Assembly: GCF_019720915.1 (NCBI RefSeq)
Contig: NZ_JAHKSI010000003.1
Span: 62,001 to 126,000 of the forward strand
DNA from: Alkalihalobacillus sp. TS-13
GTDB lineage: Bacteria; Bacillota; Bacilli; Bacillales; Fictibacillaceae
Reading direction: 5' to 3'
DNA length: 64,000 bases
Part shown: positions 18,237 to 27,518 of the stretch, one piece after another
Numbering within the stretch: position 1 is the first letter of the stretch
How the letters are laid out: the number at the start of each line of letters is the position of its first letter
Notes under the pieces: generated by a model
What the model saw: the letters and a program-made list of their open reading frames with translations, nothing else
Told to the model about the DNA's origin: nothing
Databases searched by the model: none
Made by a program: the position numbers and the translations under genes

Positions 18237-19088
18237 ATGAAACAAAAAACGATTTTGACCTGGGCGATTTCAGCCATTGTTTATCTCGGGTTAGTCATTG
18301 GTGGATATACAGTATATGCAAGTGTGAATGGGAATAACGATCACAAAGATACCCACTCCGCAGAAACGGTTAAGGAAGAACATACCGGTGATCATGCTAG
18401 TCAAACAAAGGATAGTGCTGATTCAGAGCATTCCGATCATGGAGCTCATGAGGAAAGCGAAGTAGCCACAAACGTAAACTATGAAAATGGCTTAATTTCA
18501 ATTAATTTAAAGGATAAAGACCAACATGCACCTGAATTAGAGATCTCTCACGAAAAAATCATGCATCTGATCATTGTGAGTGCAGACCTGGAGAATTACT
18601 ACCATTTACATCCTGAGGAAAATGGGAACGGTCTTTATACTCAGAAATTCAATCTACCTGAAAACTCTTATAAAGTGTTTATTGATATTAAACCAAAAAA
18701 CCTTGCTTATGAGGTGAAACCGACAGAACTGAATGTAGGTAAAGGTCATGGCATACATGGAGATAATTCGCTGAAACCTAATACAAGCTTAACAAAAACA
18801 ATCAATAAAAAGACCGTTGAATTAACAACGACAGAGCTAGGAGTAAACAAAGATGTTACATTACGTTTTGATACGAAAGGGATTACTCCAGAACCCTATT
18901 TGGGAGCTTTAGGCCACGTTGTGATTTTGGATGAAAATGGTGAGAAATTTGTCCATGTGCACCCTGCATCAGAAGAAAAGACAATATTTGAAACAACATT
19001 TGATAAACCTGGGATCTACAAAGTGTGGGGAGAATTTAAATTTGATGGCAAAGTCAACAGCTATCCATTTGTTATAGAGGTCAAATAA
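18237..19088 (+). CDS. His-rich membrane-anchored extracytoplasmic protein of the copper island
   Basis: 283 residues. One N-terminal membrane segment (about 8-28) is followed by a His/Asp/Glu-rich linker (roughly 35-75, with many DH, EH and HSDHG groups) and two beta-rich repeats, each holding a His-x-His stretch: YYHLHPEENG and KFVHVHPASEE. The repeats resemble YtkA/FixH-like immunoglobulin-type domains. It therefore lies outside the membrane, where the His clusters may bind Cu or Zn. 30 bases after copA, same strand. The family is known from copper and cobalt clusters but, to my knowledge, without a defined biochemical role. AAGAGGAG is 8 bases before the ATG. Confidence 0.7.
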   Translation: MKQKTILTWAISAIVYLGLVIGGYTVYASVNGNNDHKDTHSAETVKEEHTGDHASQTKDSADSEHSDHGAHEESEVATNVNYENGLISINLKDKDQHAPELEISHEKIMHLIIVSADLENYYHLHPEENGNGLYTQKFNLPENSYKVFIDIKPKNLAYEVKPTELNVGKGHGIHGDNSLKPNTSLTKTINKKTVELTTTELGVNKDVTLRFDTKGITPEPYLGALGHVVILDENGEKFVHVHPASEEKTIFETTFDKPGIYKVWGEFKFDGKVNSYPFVIEVK

Positions 19089-19113
19089 AAAAGGAAGAAC
19101 AGGGGGAATTTTT

Positions 19114-19440
19114 ATGAACTTAGAGGGATTTAGCAAACATCTATTAATTTGCAACGGGGCAACATGCACGAAGAATGGAGCAGAAGAAGTCACGGAGACG
19201 ATTAGAGAAGAAATAAAAAAATTAGAGTTGCAAAAAGAGATTCACACAACCAAAACATTATGTAATGGCCAATGCAAACATGGTCCAATTACTGTTCTAT
19301 ATCCTCAAGGAACCTGGTATAAGAAAATGAATAAAGAAAAAAGTGAAGAACTTATTCGTCAATTGAAAGAAGAAAGAAATGATAATTTAGGTTCTGAACT
19401 TTACTACCATGATGGAAAAGCATTTAAGAATCATGAGTGA
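19114..19440 (+). CDS. Thioredoxin-like [2Fe-2S] ferredoxin domain protein
   Basis: 108 residues with the pattern CNGATC near residue 12 and LCNGQCKHGPI near residue 50, i.e. the four-Cys site of thioredoxin-like [2Fe-2S] ferredoxins. Small cytosolic electron carrier or sensor. It is the last gene of the copper cluster, 25 bases after the His-rich gene. A role in Cu(I)/Fe-S stress is plausible but only by association. Confidence 0.75.
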   Translation: MNLEGFSKHLLICNGATCTKNGAEEVTETIREEIKKLELQKEIHTTKTLCNGQCKHGPITVLYPQGTWYKKMNKEKSEELIRQLKEERNDNLGSELYYHDGKAFKNHE

Positions 19441-19496
19441 ACATTAACATCTAGCATTTTTAAGACTTAAATTATAGTAACCTTTTTTATGATCAT

Positions 19497-19521
19497 ATAC
19501 CTTAGGAGGGTATTGTATACT
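19497..19521 (+). promoter_or_regulatory. Fourth CsoR-type operator with a -10, no intact gene downstream
   Basis: ATACCTTAGGAGGGTAT (19497-19513) is followed by TATACT (19516-19521). About 75 bases on, GGAGGGATGGAA precedes an ATG opening a frame of only 26 codons (MSKTKWHFVTHIPSYFS..., 19596-19676). The original copper gene seems to have been cut off at the island's right end. Confidence 0.6.
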
Positions 19522-19711
19522 AAACTAAAAGGTTGGAATTAAGTGAAAAGATGTTGGCGTGAAACTATCTAACAAAAATTAATGGAGGGATGGAAATGTC
19601 AAAAACAAAGTGGCATTTCGTTACCCACATCCCTTCGTATTTTTCCTGTGCTTTTGCATTTTGCACCTACAAGTGACCACGTTAAGTCGGTAACCAGGGG
19701 TTTTCAGTGTC

Positions 19712-20278
19712 CTATCGTAAATCCGATAAGCCTTTGTTGATGAAATTGTTGAGAATCTCGGCCATTTCTTTGGGTGTTTTGTTCATTCCATTTTCCAGCC
19801 ACTTCTTGATCACATGAATGCTTCCACTCACAAAAAAGATGGTGAAGTATTCAAAGGTTTCTTCGTCAAGCTTATTTTCAATCATCAGGTTTTTGAATAT
19901 GAATTGCTTTGTAATCATCATCCCTTTCTTCTGAAAGTGGATATCGCTATTCTCACTCAAAAGGGTTTGGCATATGTCGCTTTTTTCCGCAATATACTCA
20001 AAGAGCTTTTCTGTCATCTGGTAGGCTTCTTCTTCTTTTGAAAAATTGTATTCATTAAGCGTCGCCACCATATCCTCGGTAAACTCTTCTTCGATGGAAT
20101 CAAGCAGGTCGTATTGATCTGAATAATGGGCATAGAATGTAGACCGGTTGATGTCCGCCAGCTCACAAAGTTCTTTGATCGTAATACTGGAAATCTGCTT
20201 TTTCTTCAATAATGCCATCAGACTATCCTTCAAAACCATCCGTGTATATTTTTTACGTCGATCCAATTTATCAGTCAA
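19712..20278 (-). CDS. TetR/AcrR-family regulator
   Basis: 188 residues. The N-terminal HTH is clear: ISSITIKELCELADINRSTFYAHYSDQYDLL (about 24-55). The rest is a helical ligand domain of the TetR_C type often seen next to MMPL or YhgE genes. It is divergent from the MMPL exporter and separated from it by 480 bases containing a repeat. Start TTG at 20278 with AAAGGA about 10 bases before. Two inverted repeats at the exporter promoter are candidate operators. Ligand unknown. Confidence 0.85.
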   Translation of the reverse strand: MTDKLDRRKKYTRMVLKDSLMALLKKKQISSITIKELCELADINRSTFYAHYSDQYDLLDSIEEEFTEDMVATLNEYNFSKEEEAYQMTEKLFEYIAEKSDICQTLLSENSDIHFQKKGMMITKQFIFKNLMIENKLDEETFEYFTIFFVSGSIHVIKKWLENGMNKTPKEMAEILNNFINKGLSDLR

Positions 20279-20311
20279 TCGTTATCTATCCTTTCTACCG
20301 TTCTCATAAAG

Positions 20312-20592
20312 CTTTTATTGTTGATTTCTGCGAAATTCACTCCCTTTTTCCGCGGGCAAACGAAAAGCGGAAGCGACCCGGTCAGGTACGCAGGTCACTG
20401 GAAAACTGACGAGGAGGCTGTCGCCGCCGCAGGAAGCTTGACGTGATCCAAGTGACTGGTCGCTGAGCTAGACATCACTTCTCTGCATTAACCCACTTTC
20501 GTGAGCCTTCTCACGAGTTCCTCGCTGCGGGGTCACATCTGGTTCGCTTTTCCCGCAGGAGTGTCGTAAATTTCACTTGAAATCAATAAAGA
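20312..20592. repeat. Bacillaceae intergenic repeat with imperfect terminal inverted repeats
   Basis: The left end TTATTGTTGATTTCTGCGAAATT is an imperfect inverted copy of the right end AAATTTCACTTGAAATCAATAA. Inside, GCGGGCAAACGAAAAGCGG and GGTTCGCTTTTCCCGC also face each other. The centre is GC-rich and noncoding. I recognise the general pattern (CTCCTGCGGGAAAAGCG...) from Bacillus intergenic repeats; no transposase. Confidence 0.65.
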
Positions 20593-20632
20593 CCTTAACA
20601 GCAGTGCCTTCATAAAAAGTTCAAGAAGTTAT

Positions 20633-20716
20633 CCAACAAAAGAGGATTATCTGTTGGGAAGCTAACGAAATTAACGCAACTGTCTGTTGAATAACCAACA
20701 CTGTGTTTAATATAAT
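20633..20716 (+). promoter_or_regulatory. MMPL promoter with two TetR-type dyads
   Basis: Dyad 1 is CCAACA-N13-TGTTGG (20633-20657). Dyad 2 is TGTTG-AATAAC-CAACA (20685-20700). The promoter is TTGAAT (20687-20692), 18 bases, TATAAT (20711-20716). Dyad 2 overlaps the -35, as expected for a repressor site. Confidence 0.55.
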
Positions 20717-20756
20717 GATAAAGTGAAAATGAGTAAGACACAAGAGAGGATCAAAA

Positions 20757-22814
20757 ATGTCAAATATAGCAGCACGGATCATAAAACATAAGAAAGCAGT
20801 TGTCATTGCATTTGTTTTGATTGCGGTCATCTCGTCGGTGGCGCAGTTTTTTGTTTCGGTAAATTACAATATGGTAGATTACTTGCCAGAAGATGCTGAA
20901 TCAACACAGGCGATGGAGATCATGGAAGAGGAGTTTTCCGGTTCTGTTCCGGATACGAGAGTCATGTTGAGGGATGTATCGATACCGGAAGCGCTTCAAT
21001 ATAAAGAACAACTCTCAGCCATTGACGGTGTTTCAGATGTCATTTGGATGGATGATGTCGTCGATCTGAAAATCCCTTTAGAGCTGGCAGACGACGAGAC
21101 GGTAGAAAACTACTACAAAGAAGGTAATGCCCTGTTATCAATCAGTGTCAACTCCGGGGATGAAGTGAAAGTAACCGATGCCATCTATAAGCTGATTGGC
21201 GAAGATGGAGCGATTGCTGGGGAAGCCATCAATACGGCAAGCTCCCAAAAGATGGCGGGTCAGGAATCAATGAACGCGGCGCTCTTATTGGTTCCGATGA
21301 TCATTCTGATTCTAGTCATCTCGACGACTTCATGGGCAGAGCCATTGTTTTTCCTGACAGCGATTGGGGTTTCAGTCCTGATCAATTTAGGAACCAACAT
21401 CTTCATAGGGGAGGTTTCCTTTGTCACCCAATCGGTTGCGCCGATTTTACAGCTGGCCGTTTCACTCGATTATGCAGTGTTCCTGCTACATAGCTTTTCT
21501 GATTTTCGGAAGACGACCGACAGTCCGGAAGAAGCGATGCAGCTTGCGATGAAAAAGTCATTCCCAGCGATAACGGCAAGTGCCGCAACAACGTTTTTCG
21601 GGTTCATCGCCCTTACATTCATGAAGTTTGAAATTGGGTCTGATCTTGGGTTGAACCTGGTGAAGGGGATTCTCCTGAGTTTCATCAGTGTCATGGTCTT
21701 CTTACCTGCGTTAACTCTCTTATTTTATAAATGGATGGATAAAACAAAGCATAAGAGCTTCGTTCCTGACTTCACCGGTTTTGGAAAAAAAGTGATCAAA
21801 CTGAAAGTTCCAAGCTTGCTTCTCGTTTTTGCCATCCTCGTTCCTGCCTTTTTGGCTCAAAGCAACACAGCCTTTACGTATGGCTTTGGGGAAATGCCGG
21901 AAAATACACGTGCTGGCAGTGACGCTGTAGCGGTAGAAGAAGCATTTGGGGAAACGACGCCGATCGTCCTTCTCGTACCTAAAGGAGATATGGCGAAAGA
22001 GAAGGAGCTCGTTGAAAATCTAGAAGGGCTCGACTATGTGACAAGTGTGATTGCGTATGTGAATCAGGTGGGCGAGGCAATCCCCCCTGATTACTTGGAT
22101 AAATCGGTCACGAATGAATTTTACTCTAAAAACTACAGCCGTATCGTGATTAATACGAATCAAGGGACAGAGGGGGATATTCCTTTTTCGATTGTTGAAA
22201 AGGTTGAACATTTGGCTGCCGATTATTATGGCGATCAGGCACACACCCTGGGAGAAAGCGTGACGCTGTACGATATCAAAAGTACCGTATCAAAGGACAA
22301 TATCGTGGTGAACGTGTTGACGGTCGTGACAATTGCCCTCGTGCTGCTGATCACGTTCAAATCGATTTCCATCCCAGTGGTCCTGCTCCTGACGATCCAA
22401 TCCTCCGTCTGGATCAACTTGTCGATTCCATATTTTACTGATACGCCGCTCGTGTTTGTCGGCTATCTGATCATCAGTACGGTCCAGCTTGCAGCAACGG
22501 TGGATTACGGAATTCTTTTCACAGAGGCTTTCCAGCACTATCGCAAAGAAATGCCTGCTCGAAAAGCCATCGTAAAAACGTTGGATGAAAAGACCTTCTC
22601 CATATCCATCTCTGCAGCGATTCTATCCAGTGTCGGTTTCATTTTATGGATCACCTCTTCCAATCCGATTGTCGGAGCCATCGGTCTATTAATGGGCAGA
22701 GGGGCGTTGCTGGCCTTTGTGATGGTTGTGCTGTTCTTGCCTGCGATGCTGTTGGTATTCGATAAAGTCATTAAAAAAACGACCTATAAAGCAAACTTTT
22801 ATGAGGAGAAATGA
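20757..22814 (+). CDS. MMPL/RND-type exporter
   Basis: 685 residues in two similar halves. Each has one TM, a large outer domain, then five TMs: the MMPL pattern. TM4-like elements AVSLDYAVFLLHSF (about 240) and AATVDYGILFTEAF (about 580) carry the Asp-Tyr proton-relay residues of the family. It probably exports lipids or amphiphiles using proton motive force. It overlaps the next gene by four bases or sits next to it depending on the start chosen, showing a two-gene operon. GAGAGGA precedes the ATG. Likely repressed by the divergent TetR. Confidence 0.88.
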   Translation: MSNIAARIIKHKKAVVIAFVLIAVISSVAQFFVSVNYNMVDYLPEDAESTQAMEIMEEEFSGSVPDTRVMLRDVSIPEALQYKEQLSAIDGVSDVIWMDDVVDLKIPLELADDETVENYYKEGNALLSISVNSGDEVKVTDAIYKLIGEDGAIAGEAINTASSQKMAGQESMNAALLLVPMIILILVISTTSWAEPLFFLTAIGVSVLINLGTNIFIGEVSFVTQSVAPILQLAVSLDYAVFLLHSFSDFRKTTDSPEEAMQLAMKKSFPAITASAATTFFGFIALTFMKFEIGSDLGLNLVKGILLSFISVMVFLPALTLLFYKWMDKTKHKSFVPDFTGFGKKVIKLKVPSLLLVFAILVPAFLAQSNTAFTYGFGEMPENTRAGSDAVAVEEAFGETTPIVLLVPKGDMAKEKELVENLEGLDYVTSVIAYVNQVGEAIPPDYLDKSVTNEFYSKNYSRIVINTNQGTEGDIPFSIVEKVEHLAADYYGDQAHTLGESVTLYDIKSTVSKDNIVVNVLTVVTIALVLLITFKSISIPVVLLLTIQSSVWINLSIPYFTDTPLVFVGYLIISTVQLAATVDYGILFTEAFQHYRKEMPARKAIVKTLDEKTFSISISAAILSSVGFILWITSSNPIVGAIGLLMGRGALLAFVMVVLFLPAMLLVFDKVIKKTTYKANFYEEK

Positions 22815-22816
22815 TG

Positions 22817-24616
22817 ATGAGAAAAAAACAAGTACTGTATGTAGCGCTTTCGTTCCTGATCGTCTTGCCTTCATTTCTTAATAGTACAGCTGCTGTGGCA
22901 GGAGCTGAAAAAACGGAAGGCAAAGTCAATTCGAAGGAAGAAGTGGTGTATGCAACGTTAACCGCCAATGGGGAACTCGATAACATCTATGTTGTAAATA
23001 CGTTGGATGTGGCGCGGGCTGGAGAAATCCTTGATCATGGGCAGTACAGCAGCGTCAAGAATCTGACTGATTTATCGGAACTCGATCAAGAGGGGCAGAC
23101 CGTCCGCATGGATGCTCCGGAAGGTAAATTCTATTATCAAGGAAACATGGATAAAGATACAGAAATTCCGTGGGATGTGAAGGTTTCTTATAAGTTGGAT
23201 GGACGTGAAGTGGACCCATCGGAGCTTGCAGGAGAAAACGGCCATGTCGAAATCAGCATCGATACGAATGTGAATAAGGCTGTTGATCCGGTATTCTATG
23301 AAAACTATTTGCTGCAAGTTTCATTGAAGCTTCCGAATACGTATCAGAACATTGAAGCATCAGACGGAATGATTGCAAATGCAGGGAAAAATAAGCAGAT
23401 CACGTTTACCGTCATGCCTGGAAAAGAGGAAAAACTCAGCGTAGAGGCGGATGTGAAGGACTTCGAATTCCAGGGAGTAGAAATCGCAGCTGTCCCATCA
23501 ACTCTTCCAATCGATACATCGAAAATGGAAAACATGACAGATGACATGTCGGAATTATCCGATGCGATCGGAAAGCTGAATGACGGTGTTACAGATCTGG
23601 ATGATGGCGTTGCCGAATTGAATAACGGAGCAGGAAGCCTTCGTGACGGTTCGGCTCAATATAAAAATGGAATGAACGAGTTGGGTGGTTCCTCTTCAAA
23701 ACTCGTTGGGGCATCCCGTTCGATTGGAGATGCACTTGGGAAGATCAATCATGCCTTACCAGCGGATACCGGTGAGATGGACTTGTCAGGTCTGAAACAA
23801 TTACCGGACGGTCTTCGACAATTGGCAGATGGCCTTACTAAAGCAGCGAATGGTTTAACAACCTTACAAGAGAACTACTCAAAGGCGTATGATGCGTTGG
23901 ATGGGGTAATTGTGGAAATTCCTGCTGAACAGGTTACCAAGGAAGAAATCGCTGAATTGTATGCGAGCGGTGCTGATCCAGAAGTCGTTGATAAACTGGT
24001 AGATTCCTATAAAGCCTCCCAAAAAGTGAAAGGGACCTATTCCAATGTAAAAGGAGGCTTTGAAGCCGTAGAGCCAACTTTAACTGAGGTCAGCGGTTCG
24101 GTGCGAGAGATGAGTAAGCAATTGAATTCAATCGCAGATGATCTGTCTGCATCTCTTGAGAGGATGGATCTCAGCGGGCTGAGTGAATTGCAAAAAGGCT
24201 TAGCTGCTCTGTCCTCCAAGTATGGTGAATTCCATTCTGGATTAGTGAGTTATACAAAAGGGGTCAAAGAGTTATCCAATTCGTATGGCAAGCTGCATTC
24301 GGGTATTGTGGACTTAACAGGTGGTACAGGCGAATTAGCAGACGGCGTTGGTGAGCTTCATAACGGAACAGAAGAATTACATCAGGAAACGAAAGACTTG
24401 CCGGATCAGATGCAAAAGGAAATCAATAAGATGATCTCGGAATATGATAAATCCGATTTCAAACCATTATCCTTTGTGTCATCCAAGAATGAAAAAGTCT
24501 CTTCAGTCCAATTCGTGATAAAAACCGAAAGCATCGAAATAGGAGAAAAAGAAACGAAGAAAAAAGAACCCGAAGAAAAGAAAGGGTTCTGGGACAAATT
24601 AAAAGCCTTGTTTTAG
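22817..24616 (+). CDS. Secreted YhgE-like heptad-repeat protein, MMPL partner
   Basis: About 599 residues with a signal peptide (LYVALSFLIVLPSFLNSTAAVA). The first 230 residues are a beta-rich domain. Residues 235-300 and 490-540 consist of repeats such as LNDGVTDLDDGVAELNNGAGSL, the long helical repeats typical of YhgE/Pip-family proteins. The C-terminus is charged (KKKEPEEKKGFWDKL) with no TM segments, unlike full YhgE. Three tandem ATGs (22811, 22814, 22817) follow GAGGAG; the third has the best spacing. Likely works outside the membrane with the MMPL exporter. Confidence 0.7.
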   Translation: MRKKQVLYVALSFLIVLPSFLNSTAAVAGAEKTEGKVNSKEEVVYATLTANGELDNIYVVNTLDVARAGEILDHGQYSSVKNLTDLSELDQEGQTVRMDAPEGKFYYQGNMDKDTEIPWDVKVSYKLDGREVDPSELAGENGHVEISIDTNVNKAVDPVFYENYLLQVSLKLPNTYQNIEASDGMIANAGKNKQITFTVMPGKEEKLSVEADVKDFEFQGVEIAAVPSTLPIDTSKMENMTDDMSELSDAIGKLNDGVTDLDDGVAELNNGAGSLRDGSAQYKNGMNELGGSSSKLVGASRSIGDALGKINHALPADTGEMDLSGLKQLPDGLRQLADGLTKAANGLTTLQENYSKAYDALDGVIVEIPAEQVTKEEIAELYASGADPEVVDKLVDSYKASQKVKGTYSNVKGGFEAVEPTLTEVSGSVREMSKQLNSIADDLSASLERMDLSGLSELQKGLAALSSKYGEFHSGLVSYTKGVKELSNSYGKLHSGIVDLTGGTGELADGVGELHNGTEELHQETKDLPDQMQKEINKMISEYDKSDFKPLSFVSSKNEKVSSVQFVIKTESIEIGEKETKKKEPEEKKGFWDKLKALF

Positions 24617-24618
24617 TG

Positions 24619-24657
24619 GGGACGGTTCTCATGCTTCCTGAGCATGAGGGCCGTTTT
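24619..24657 (+). terminator. Terminator made from the GGGACGGTTCTC repeat
   Basis: ACGGTTCTCATGCT pairs with AGCATGAGGGCCGT, then TTTTT. A second, decayed copy of the same repeat follows at 24661-24695. See the dispersed-repeat finding. Confidence 0.75.
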
Positions 24658-24703
24658 TAATGGGGACGGTTCTGATGCTTCGGAAGCAAATGAACCTTCA
24701 ACA

Positions 24704-24717
24704 TGACAAAAATGTCA
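24704..24717 (+). promoter_or_regulatory. BceR-type binding site upstream of the ABC genes
   Basis: TGACA-AAAA-TGTCA is a perfect dyad fitting the TnACA-N4-TGTnA pattern of BceR-like response regulators. It lies 75 bases before the start of the ATPase gene; a TATAGT follows at 24762-24767. Confidence 0.65.
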
Positions 24718-24791
24718 CTTTAGATATTGTTACTTCGATGGATGGCGGGTAAGGTAGCCGGTATAGTAAGGTGGTGAAGGAGGTTGAAACA

Positions 24792-25538
24792 ATGACAAGC
24801 ATTATACAGACAAAGAATTTATCGAAATCTTACGGAAAAACACCAGTCTTAAAAAATATCGATTTGACAATTGAACAGGGGGAATTCACCGCGATCATGG
24901 GCCCTTCTGGATCAGGAAAAACGACATTGATGAACACCCTCTCAACCATCGACACCTTTAACGGCGGGGATGTTTGGATCGAAGGGAAATCGTTATTGGA
25001 TTTGAAAAGGAAGGACATGAGGGAATTCCGGCAAAAACGAATGGGATTTCTTTTTCAAGATTACAATCTACTGGATACATTAACAGTGAAAGAAAATATC
25101 CTGCTTCCACTTTCGTTACAAAAAACACCTGTTGTAGAAATGGAGAAGCGGTTATCGAAATTGATTGATGCGTTGAATATTGACTCGATTTTAGAGCATT
25201 ATCCGTCTGAAATTTCTGGCGGTCAAAAGCAGCGGACGGCAGCAGCACGGGCGATCATCACCAATCCAGGGATCGTGTTTGCCGATGAACCGACGGGTGC
25301 ACTAGATTCCCGGTCTGCTACCCAATTGTTAGAGCAAATTCAATTTCTCAATGAGGCATTTGGGACCACGGTTCTCATGATTACCCACGATCCGTATGCA
25401 TCAAGTTATTGCGAACGTGTGATATTTCTCAAGGATGGGAAAATCGTAAATGAAATGTTTAAAGGAGAACAATCGGTAAAAGAATTCTTCGACCGGATCC
25501 TGACGGTTCAAAGCACCATAGGGGGCGACCGAAGATGA
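24792..25538 (+). CDS. BceA-type ABC transporter ATPase
   Basis: 248 residues. Walker A is GPSGSGKT, the signature is ISGGQKQR, Walker B is IVFADEPTGALD and the H-loop is ITHDP. It energises the BceB-type permease to free lipid carriers from bacitracin-like peptide antibiotics. The start is the ATG at 24792, eight bases after GAAGGAGG; an in-frame GTG at 24771 precedes the RBS and is unlikely. The gene overlaps the permease gene by four bases (ATGA). Confidence 0.92.
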   Translation: MTSIIQTKNLSKSYGKTPVLKNIDLTIEQGEFTAIMGPSGSGKTTLMNTLSTIDTFNGGDVWIEGKSLLDLKRKDMREFRQKRMGFLFQDYNLLDTLTVKENILLPLSLQKTPVVEMEKRLSKLIDALNIDSILEHYPSEISGGQKQRTAAARAIITNPGIVFADEPTGALDSRSATQLLEQIQFLNEAFGTTVLMITHDPYASSYCERVIFLKDGKIVNEMFKGEQSVKEFFDRILTVQSTIGGDRR

Positions 25539-27490
25539 ATTTAATCGATTTATCATGGAGGAATATGAAACGGAACTTCCGTTTGTATACCATATATTTC
25601 ATTTCCATGCTTGTTGGGGTTGTCATTTACTTTACCTTTTCAGGTTTAATGTTCAACGATGATGTTGTTGCAGCAATTGAAAATAAAGAAAACTACAAAA
25701 CGGTCATTTCCATTGCCTCGGTTATCGTTTTTTTGTTTATCGTGTTCTTCATTATGTACGCAAACTCATTTTTTATGAAGCAGCGCAAAAAAGAGTTTGG
25801 CATGTATTTACTTTACGGAATGAAAGAAAGACAAGTTGCCACAATGGTCTTTTTTGAAACGCTATTTTTAAGCGCGATTTCTGTAACCTGCGGCATATTG
25901 ATCGGTGGATTGCTTTCGAAATTTTTCGGAATGGTCTTAATGAACTTGATGCACTACAATGAGGAGATTTCTTTTTCTTTTCCAATTGAAGCGATCGTCT
26001 CGACTGTTGTGTTATTCGCTTTATTAATCGTTTTTATTACGGTTCAAAGTTATTTCAGCGTCCGTCGCGTACAATTAGTCGAATTGTTTCATGCAAAAGA
26101 AAAAATGGAAAAACCGCTTACATTTTCCATGCCTTTGGCGATCTTGTCGATCATCTTGATTGTTGCGTCCTACTACACGATTACCATAGCCGGAGATACA
26201 GACATTTGGAAAGACCATTTTAAAGAGACAATGATTGCTACAACAATTGCGATGATTGTCGGAACGTATTTATTTTTCCGCCAGTTTACCGGTTGGATAT
26301 TACAAAAAATGAGTCGGAGTAAAAATTATTTCAATGGCAACAAAATGTTATGGATTTCTTCCCTTCGATTTTCGATTCAAGGAAATACAATAAATTTTAC
26401 CTTCAATTCACTGATCAGTGCCATTGTTATCTTTTCAGTCGGATTTATCGCTGTGGATTACGCCGTGAAAGGTGAGGTTGTAAAAAAAGAATTTCCAAAC
26501 CATATTGCCTTTTCGACCCAGGATGCTGAGACGCAAAAACAAATTGAAGAAATCATGAATGACTCACATCCCATTATCGATCATGAAACAATCACGGGAA
26601 TTCGAACAGAAGAAATCCCAAACAGAAAAACGTTTTATAGCCATCCCGAATATTACACAGAGGAGTTTTACCTTTTCCCTGAGTCGCAATTAAATGCAAT
26701 AGTCGATTTACGTGAAGTTGGTGAAAAAGTAGATATAGAAGGGGCAGAAGCCATTGTCCTATCGAGAGGAATAGATAAACCGACAAAATATAAAAGCCCT
26801 CTGCCTGAAATTACCGTTTTTGAAGATGAAACATTCCGGGTAGTCGAAAAAATACGATACCCGTTATTAAGCATCCCGACGAGTCCAAGTGGAGATACCG
26901 ATCCTCAACCTTCTGCACTCGTTATTTCAGACAATGCTTTTGAGGACTTAAAAGAAAATCATACCCTTTCTTCATTTGAAATTTATAAAATCGAAGATCC
27001 GAAAACATCCAATGACGTATCCCGAAACATTTACGATATCGTCACGGAAAAAGATGGAGCCTATTATTCAGCCTATATCGATATGTATTCCATTGATACT
27101 GAGTCGTCATCTTTACTATTGTTCTCTGTCGCGTTTTTTGCAGTCATTGCATTATTTGCCTTAGGCAGTGTCATTTACTTCAAGCAGTTACGCGAAGCTA
27201 CAGAAGAGCGGGAGCACTACGCAATATTACGGAAAATCGGCGTCGGCGACAAAGAAATCAAAAAGATCATCCGGAAACAATTACTGTTCGTCTTTTTACC
27301 GCCGCTTATACTTGGGTTGGTACACAGCTGGTATCTTTTATATTACACCGTCATACTGGTGATAAAAGATTTACCGTCCTTAACGACGATCATATTTTCT
27401 GTCATGGGATTGTATGTGTTGACGTATTTCATCTTTTACGTATCATCAACATCGATCTACTACAAAATCATCAACGAAAAAAACACATGA
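25535..27490 (+). CDS. BceB-type ABC permease
   Basis: 651 residues. Ten TM segments: four groups in the N-terminal half including an FtsX-like domain (about 60-190), a large extracellular domain between TM7 and TM8 (roughly 320-530), and a second FtsX block at the end. This is the arrangement of BceB/YxdM/PsdB, which both detoxify and act as the real sensor for the paired kinase. The protein N-terminus IDLSWRNMKRNFRLYTIYF is typical. Translationally coupled to the ATPase; convergent with the kinase gene, sharing a terminator hairpin. Confidence 0.9.
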   Translation: MNLIDLSWRNMKRNFRLYTIYFISMLVGVVIYFTFSGLMFNDDVVAAIENKENYKTVISIASVIVFLFIVFFIMYANSFFMKQRKKEFGMYLLYGMKERQVATMVFFETLFLSAISVTCGILIGGLLSKFFGMVLMNLMHYNEEISFSFPIEAIVSTVVLFALLIVFITVQSYFSVRRVQLVELFHAKEKMEKPLTFSMPLAILSIILIVASYYTITIAGDTDIWKDHFKETMIATTIAMIVGTYLFFRQFTGWILQKMSRSKNYFNGNKMLWISSLRFSIQGNTINFTFNSLISAIVIFSVGFIAVDYAVKGEVVKKEFPNHIAFSTQDAETQKQIEEIMNDSHPIIDHETITGIRTEEIPNRKTFYSHPEYYTEEFYLFPESQLNAIVDLREVGEKVDIEGAEAIVLSRGIDKPTKYKSPLPEITVFEDETFRVVEKIRYPLLSIPTSPSGDTDPQPSALVISDNAFEDLKENHTLSSFEIYKIEDPKTSNDVSRNIYDIVTEKDGAYYSAYIDMYSIDTESSSLLLFSVAFFAVIALFALGSVIYFKQLREATEEREHYAILRKIGVGDKEIKKIIRKQLLFVFLPPLILGLVHSWYLLYYTVILVIKDLPSLTTIIFSVMGLYVLTYFIFYVSSTSIYYKIINEKNT

Positions 27491-27518
27491 TGGGTATTTT
27501 ACTCCTCATGTGTTTTTT
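27478..27518. terminator. Bidirectional terminator shared by bceB and bceS
   Basis: AAAAAACACATGA pairs perfectly with TCATGTGTTTTTT. The arms hold the last codons of both converging genes (stops at 27490 and 27499), so the hairpin is also coding. Confidence 0.88.
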
